64,000 bases of DNA. Origin: Allantophomopsis cytisporea. Taxonomy: Eukaryota; Ascomycota; Leotiomycetes; Phacidiales; Phacidiaceae. Positions 60,145 through 64,000 of this stretch are shown here, in pieces. Under the pieces are notes generated by a model. That model had not been told where the DNA came from. It searched no databases and was given only the letters and a program-made list of their open reading frames with translations. The stretch lies in the NCBI GenBank assembly GCA_024752435.1, contig CP103020.1, positions 1,984,001-2,048,000 on the forward strand. Direction: 5' to 3'. The position numbers and the translations under genes were made by a program. Position 1 is the stretch's first letter. Each line of letters begins with the position of its first letter.

Positions 60145-62454
60145 CTAATCATCCAGTCCGATTCCTTCAACTTGTCCCAAGAAGTTTCCTTGAGCACCCT
60201 TGAGTAGTGCATCGATATCCACCGTTCCAGAGGTAAGATATCTTTCACTAACTCCCACGTTGACCCTCTGACTCATTAGTGCCTTCAGCTCTCCCTTCAG
60301 CGCACTCAATTCTCCCTTCGTTAAAGCTCTTGCCTCCTTCTCCTTCAATTTTCTGCCTGTGCCTCTTCCTTTTCTTCCACCCCCAGCGGCCTCGAACTCC
60401 TCACTATCATAATCCACCCCCAATTCTTCAGCCGCATTCTTAACCCAATCGTCGTCATGACCCTTCTTCTCCTTTGCTAAAGCACTATCTGCAATCTTCT
60501 TACTTAGCGTAACACGTGGTTTGAGACGTGCTACAACCTTGCGATCCATATCTAAGGACCGCATATAGTATTTCGACTTGTTGCCACCTCCTGCGATAGC
60601 GTTTTGCGCATGCACCTTGGCAACCAATCGGCGCATACCGACAACCTCTTCAGGAGCGCAGAGGAGAATACTGGAACCTGAAGCTTCGGCACGAGCTGTA
60701 CGACCAGATCGATGCACATACATATCTGCCGCACGTGGAAGGTGGTAGTGAATCACGAGCTGAACGCCTCCAATATCGAGTCCACGAGCTGCTACATCGG
60801 TTGCGACAAGAATAGAGCCAGTAGACTCAGGACGTGAAAAGCGCTCGATGGATCGCATACGTGCTTTCTGTGCCATCTGAGAATGAAGTGCATGGGCTGG
60901 AAGGTTGAGGTTCTGGAGTAGAGGCGTCAAGCGGCGAACAGAGTGGATGGAATTGGTAAAGATTAAGGTTCGTTGGTTTGGGTGGTAGAGAAGTAGAGCG
61001 TAGAGGTAGAGATCCTGCATTAGATTAGTATTTCTAAGGTATAAAGGTTAGACGTTCCATACCTTCTCCGTTCCCGCACATTCGACAAGACCTTCCTTAA
61101 GACCAGCCGCCATTTGGGAGATAGGATTGACATCAATGAACTTTGGCTGCTCCTCGCGGAAGTTGAGTTTCTTCAATAAATATTCCATCGACTCATCCTT
61201 GCCCATCAAACCAAATTTACCCTTTCCAGCCAGCTTCTGTTGCAGACCTTTATGGAATGTAGCAGAGAAGACGAGTGTTTGTCTTGCAGGGACAAATTTA
61301 TCATCATCATCAGCATCTTCTTGACGATCAAGAGCGTTCAAAATTTCCTCAGCCTCCTTGAAGTGCCCTTCCGTGAGAAGACGATCAGCCTCATCGACTG
61401 CCAAGAACTTAATTTTTTTCATGGATCTCATCAACTCATTGCTACCACTCATAACCTCCCACAGACGACCTGGAGTTCCAACAATGATATCTGCCTTCGC
61501 GAGTTGACGCTGTTGCTTTTGTACAGAGAGTCCACCGGTAACGGCTACAATGTATGGGGCTTCTGGGAGCCCAGAGCACAATTTGGTAATATGTTCGGTC
61601 AATTGATGGGCCAATTCTCTTGTTGGCGACAAGATAAGACCAGTTGGACAATGTGGCTCCTTGGTTTCATCCTCATGTTCAGCGCCATTTGTCTCAAGCC
61701 ACTTCTCCAACATTGGAATACCAAAAGCCAACGTCTTTCCGGATCCTGTCGAAGCTTTTCCAATAACATCGTGGCCAGCAAGGATTTCGGGTATCGCCGC
61801 TGACTGAATCAAAGTCGGTTTCGAAAAGCCCATCCTGGATAAAGCTGATAATGTATCCGACGACAGATCAAGCTCTGCCCAAGCAGATACATCGGCCTCT
61901 TCCTTTGCAGCATCCTCTTCAAGAGCTTTGAAAACGTTCGGTACCAACGCTGGTGCAACCTTCGGATCTTGCGTAGGATTTTGTCCCTTTTCTTGTTTCT
62001 CCTTCTTTTCTTTCTTTTCACTCTTTGCCTTTTCCTTCTTTTCCTTATTCTCTTTCTTCTTCTGCTCCTTCTTTGCAGCTGTCGCTAATGGCTCTTTGCT
62101 ATTTTCTGACTTGCTTGTGGGCGTTGTTTCAGCGCCGTCATCATCTCCAAAACCCTCGAACTCGTCGTCTTCCTCGAAGGTCGGTTTCGCAGCCGAGACA
62201 AATTTGACAGTATTTCCTTCACGAACGACCTCAACGTCGTCTACTTCTTCAAGCCCGTAGAAACCCTCGGCATCTTCAAACATATCAGGCATCTCGACTT
62301 CGTTCCAAGGCAGTGCATCCAGTGCCACTGGACGTTTCTTCACTTCTGGTGCTTCGCTCTCTTTAACAATTTTGGTGTCAACCTTTTGTCTCTTTTTCGA
62401 ACGTTGACTGTTGTTTGGTACGGGTCTTGCCCGTTTCTTCTGTTCAGGCGCCAT
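60145..62454 (-). CDS. mak5: ATP-dependent RNA helicase Mak5 (DEAD-box)
   Basis: Two exons, complement of 62454-61063 and 61014-60145, giving 753 residues. The ATG at 62454 (MAPEQKKRARP) is preferred; an in-frame ATG at 62523 would add 23 residues. A Lys/Glu-rich N-terminus of about 200 residues precedes the helicase core: Q motif GFSKPTLIQ, ASTGSGKT, PTRELA, TPGR, VDEADRLL, SAT, then ATDVAARGLD and HRSGRTAR in the second domain, and a basic C-terminal tail. The DALPWNEVEMPDMFEDAEGF block near the N-terminus is characteristic of the Mak5/DDX24 branch. Mak5 acts in the nucleolus in 60S ribosomal subunit assembly. The gene is divergent from trm7. Confidence 0.93.
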
Positions 62455-62729
62455 ATCGGGATTGATGTGCGCAAAAAACAGTAAATTTGAGACAGAAATG
62501 TGTCGATGTGAAAATGTCGACAAAGCAAAGGATTGTTTGAAATTGTCCGTCAGTGATACTTTTCAATCAAAAAGTTGAGATATCGGGGATTGTGTATTTT
62601 CCACGCCGCGATTAGAAAAAGCACGGGCCAAACCTTATTTTTTTTATTAATTTCAGCCTCGTCGCATTTTTGGACCTTAAAGACTGTCAAGAGACACTCA
62701 AGACTCTTTTCGCAAGTAATCAAGTCAAA
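62455..62729. promoter_or_regulatory. Divergent mak5/trm7 promoter
   Basis: 275 bases between the two divergent start codons, with a T-run at about 62637-62648. The only region available for both promoters. Confidence 0.5.
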
Positions 62730-63993
62730 ATGGGCAAATCTTCGAAAGACAAGAGAGACGCTTACTATCGCCTTGCTAAGGAGCAAGGTTGGCGTGCGAG
62801 AAGTGCTTTCAAGCTTCTTCAACTCGACGAAGGTATCTAGACTAGACTATTTGCCGAAATATATATTTTGCCTACATAACTATACTAACGCTTCTTCAGA
62901 ATTCGATCTTTTCGCAGATGTTACACGAGTCGTCGATCTTTGCGCTGCACCAGGAAGTTGGTCACAGGTCTTGTCCAGAGTGCTGATTAAGGGCGAAAAA
63001 TTCGGTCGCTCAGCTTGGGAAGATAGGAACAAAAAGGTCCAGCAACAATTACAAAAGGTCTGGGCATTGGAAGGCGAGGAAAAGCAAGGAAGGGCGCAAG
63101 TTGGAACAGAAAGCGATGATGCTACGATATTAAACCCCCGAAAAGACGTCAAAATCGTCGCTATCGATTTGCAACCCATGAGCCCATTACAGGGTATTAT
63201 TACCTTACGAGCCGATATTACACATCCAGCAACTGTACCTCTCCTCCTCCAAGCACTTGATCCGGGATATACTACAGATAACAAGTCGCAACAAGCATCA
63301 CAACCAGTTGACCTTGTCATCAGTGATGGAGCTCCTGATGTAACGGGTCTTCATGACCTCGATATCTATGTTCAATCACAACTTATCTACGCTGCATTGA
63401 ACCTCGCTTTATGTGTTCTTCGACCAGGTGGAAAGTTTGTTGCCAAGATTTTTCGTGGAAGAAGTGTTGATTTGCTATATGCCCAGTTGAAAATTTTCTT
63501 TGAGCGTGTGGTAGTTGCTAAGCCAAGATCCTCGAGAGCTAGCAGTGTAGAAGCTTTCATCGTATGTCTGAATTTCCAACCTCCGGATGGATTCAAGGCT
63601 AGTCTGGATGAACCTTTGGGTATTGGTAGTAGACTCGAAGATATTGTTGAGCAGACCAATCGACAAGGTCCAATCGCAGCACCGCATATCCAACAGAATG
63701 AGGATGGAGCATGGTGTATCTCACGAAGCAATATACCAAGACAAATTAGACCAGGAGTTGAGGAAGTGCAACTTGGCGATGAAGAGGACAAGAGGAAAAA
63801 CCAGAATAGATGGATTGCTCCCTTTTTGGCGTGTGGAGATCTTTCAGCCTTTGATGCTGATGCGTCCTACCATCTGCCCAAGGACAGAGTTACTCTAGAT
63901 CCTGTGCAACCACCTACAGCTCCGCCTTACAAACGTGCTCTTGAGATGAGGAAGCTAGCCGGTGGAGCATATGGTAAAACTGCCCTGTCATGA
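62730..63993 (+). CDS. trm7: tRNA 2'-O-methyltransferase Trm7 (FtsJ family)
   Basis: Two exons, 62730-62832 and 62900-63993, giving 398 residues. It starts MGKSSKDKRDAYYRLAKEQG and carries the FtsJ catalytic tetrad Lys28 (RARSAFKLLQ), Asp177 (LVISDGAPD), Lys217 (KFVAKIFRG) and Glu252 (SSVEAFIV), plus the S-adenosylmethionine loop VVDLCAAPGSWSQVLS. Trm7 methylates the ribose at positions 32 and 34 of tRNA anticodon loops, with Trm732 and Trm734 partners, in the cytoplasm. A charged insert of about 50 residues (about 66-115) makes it longer than the roughly 310-residue yeast enzyme. The stop lies 7 bases from the window end, so the gene is complete. Confidence 0.94.
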
Positions 63994-64000
63994 GATCTTT

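Overview
The window looks like nuclear DNA of a filamentous ascomycete (Pezizomycotina). The evidence is compact genes with short GT-AG introns, Zn2Cys6 and copper-fist regulators, an NLP toxin, a sedolisin protease, and Atg13, Mak5, Trm7 and Rad4 orthologues with fungal architecture. The mix of plant-degrading and necrosis-related genes suggests a plant-associated Leotiomycete (Botrytis/Sclerotinia-like). That placement is an inference, because no phylogenetic marker was searched.

Layout. 0.4-1.8 kb: a decayed ankyrin-repeat gene. 2.2-5.2 kb: a SET-domain protein converging on an AceA-type copper-fist regulator. 5.2-13.4 kb: an 8.2 kb gene-free, microsatellite-rich stretch whose far side is a COL-26/BglR/Rgt1-type glucose regulator (13.4-15.9 kb). 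16.8-21.7 kb: a cytosolic nitrilase-fold amidohydrolase converging on Atg13. 21.7-27.3 kb: a second microsatellite-rich desert.

27.3-33.6 kb: three minus-strand genes with signal peptides, encoding an NLP toxin, a nitrilase and a GH3 beta-glucosidase. After 4.2 kb of AT-rich DNA comes the most interesting locus, 37.8-46.3 kb. It holds an MFS monocarboxylate-type transporter, an FAD phenol-hydroxylase-type monooxygenase and, divergent from it, a single protein joining an isocyanide synthase (DIT1/PvcA) to an Fe(II)/2-oxoglutarate dioxygenase (PvcB/TauD-like). A perfect 66-bp tandem duplication lies in the promoter between the last two. I read this as a compact isonitrile biosynthetic cluster. 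A duplicated cysteine-rich secreted protein and a secreted S53 protease follow.

52.4-64 kb is housekeeping DNA: an intron-bearing tRNA-His, an unidentified nuclear protein divergent from Rad4/XPC, an atypical SDR, tRNA-Val(AAC), and the divergent pair Mak5 (60S biogenesis helicase) and Trm7 (anticodon-loop methyltransferase).

All exon boundaries were worked out by hand from GT/AG signals and reading-frame continuity. Every multi-exon model given closes in frame.
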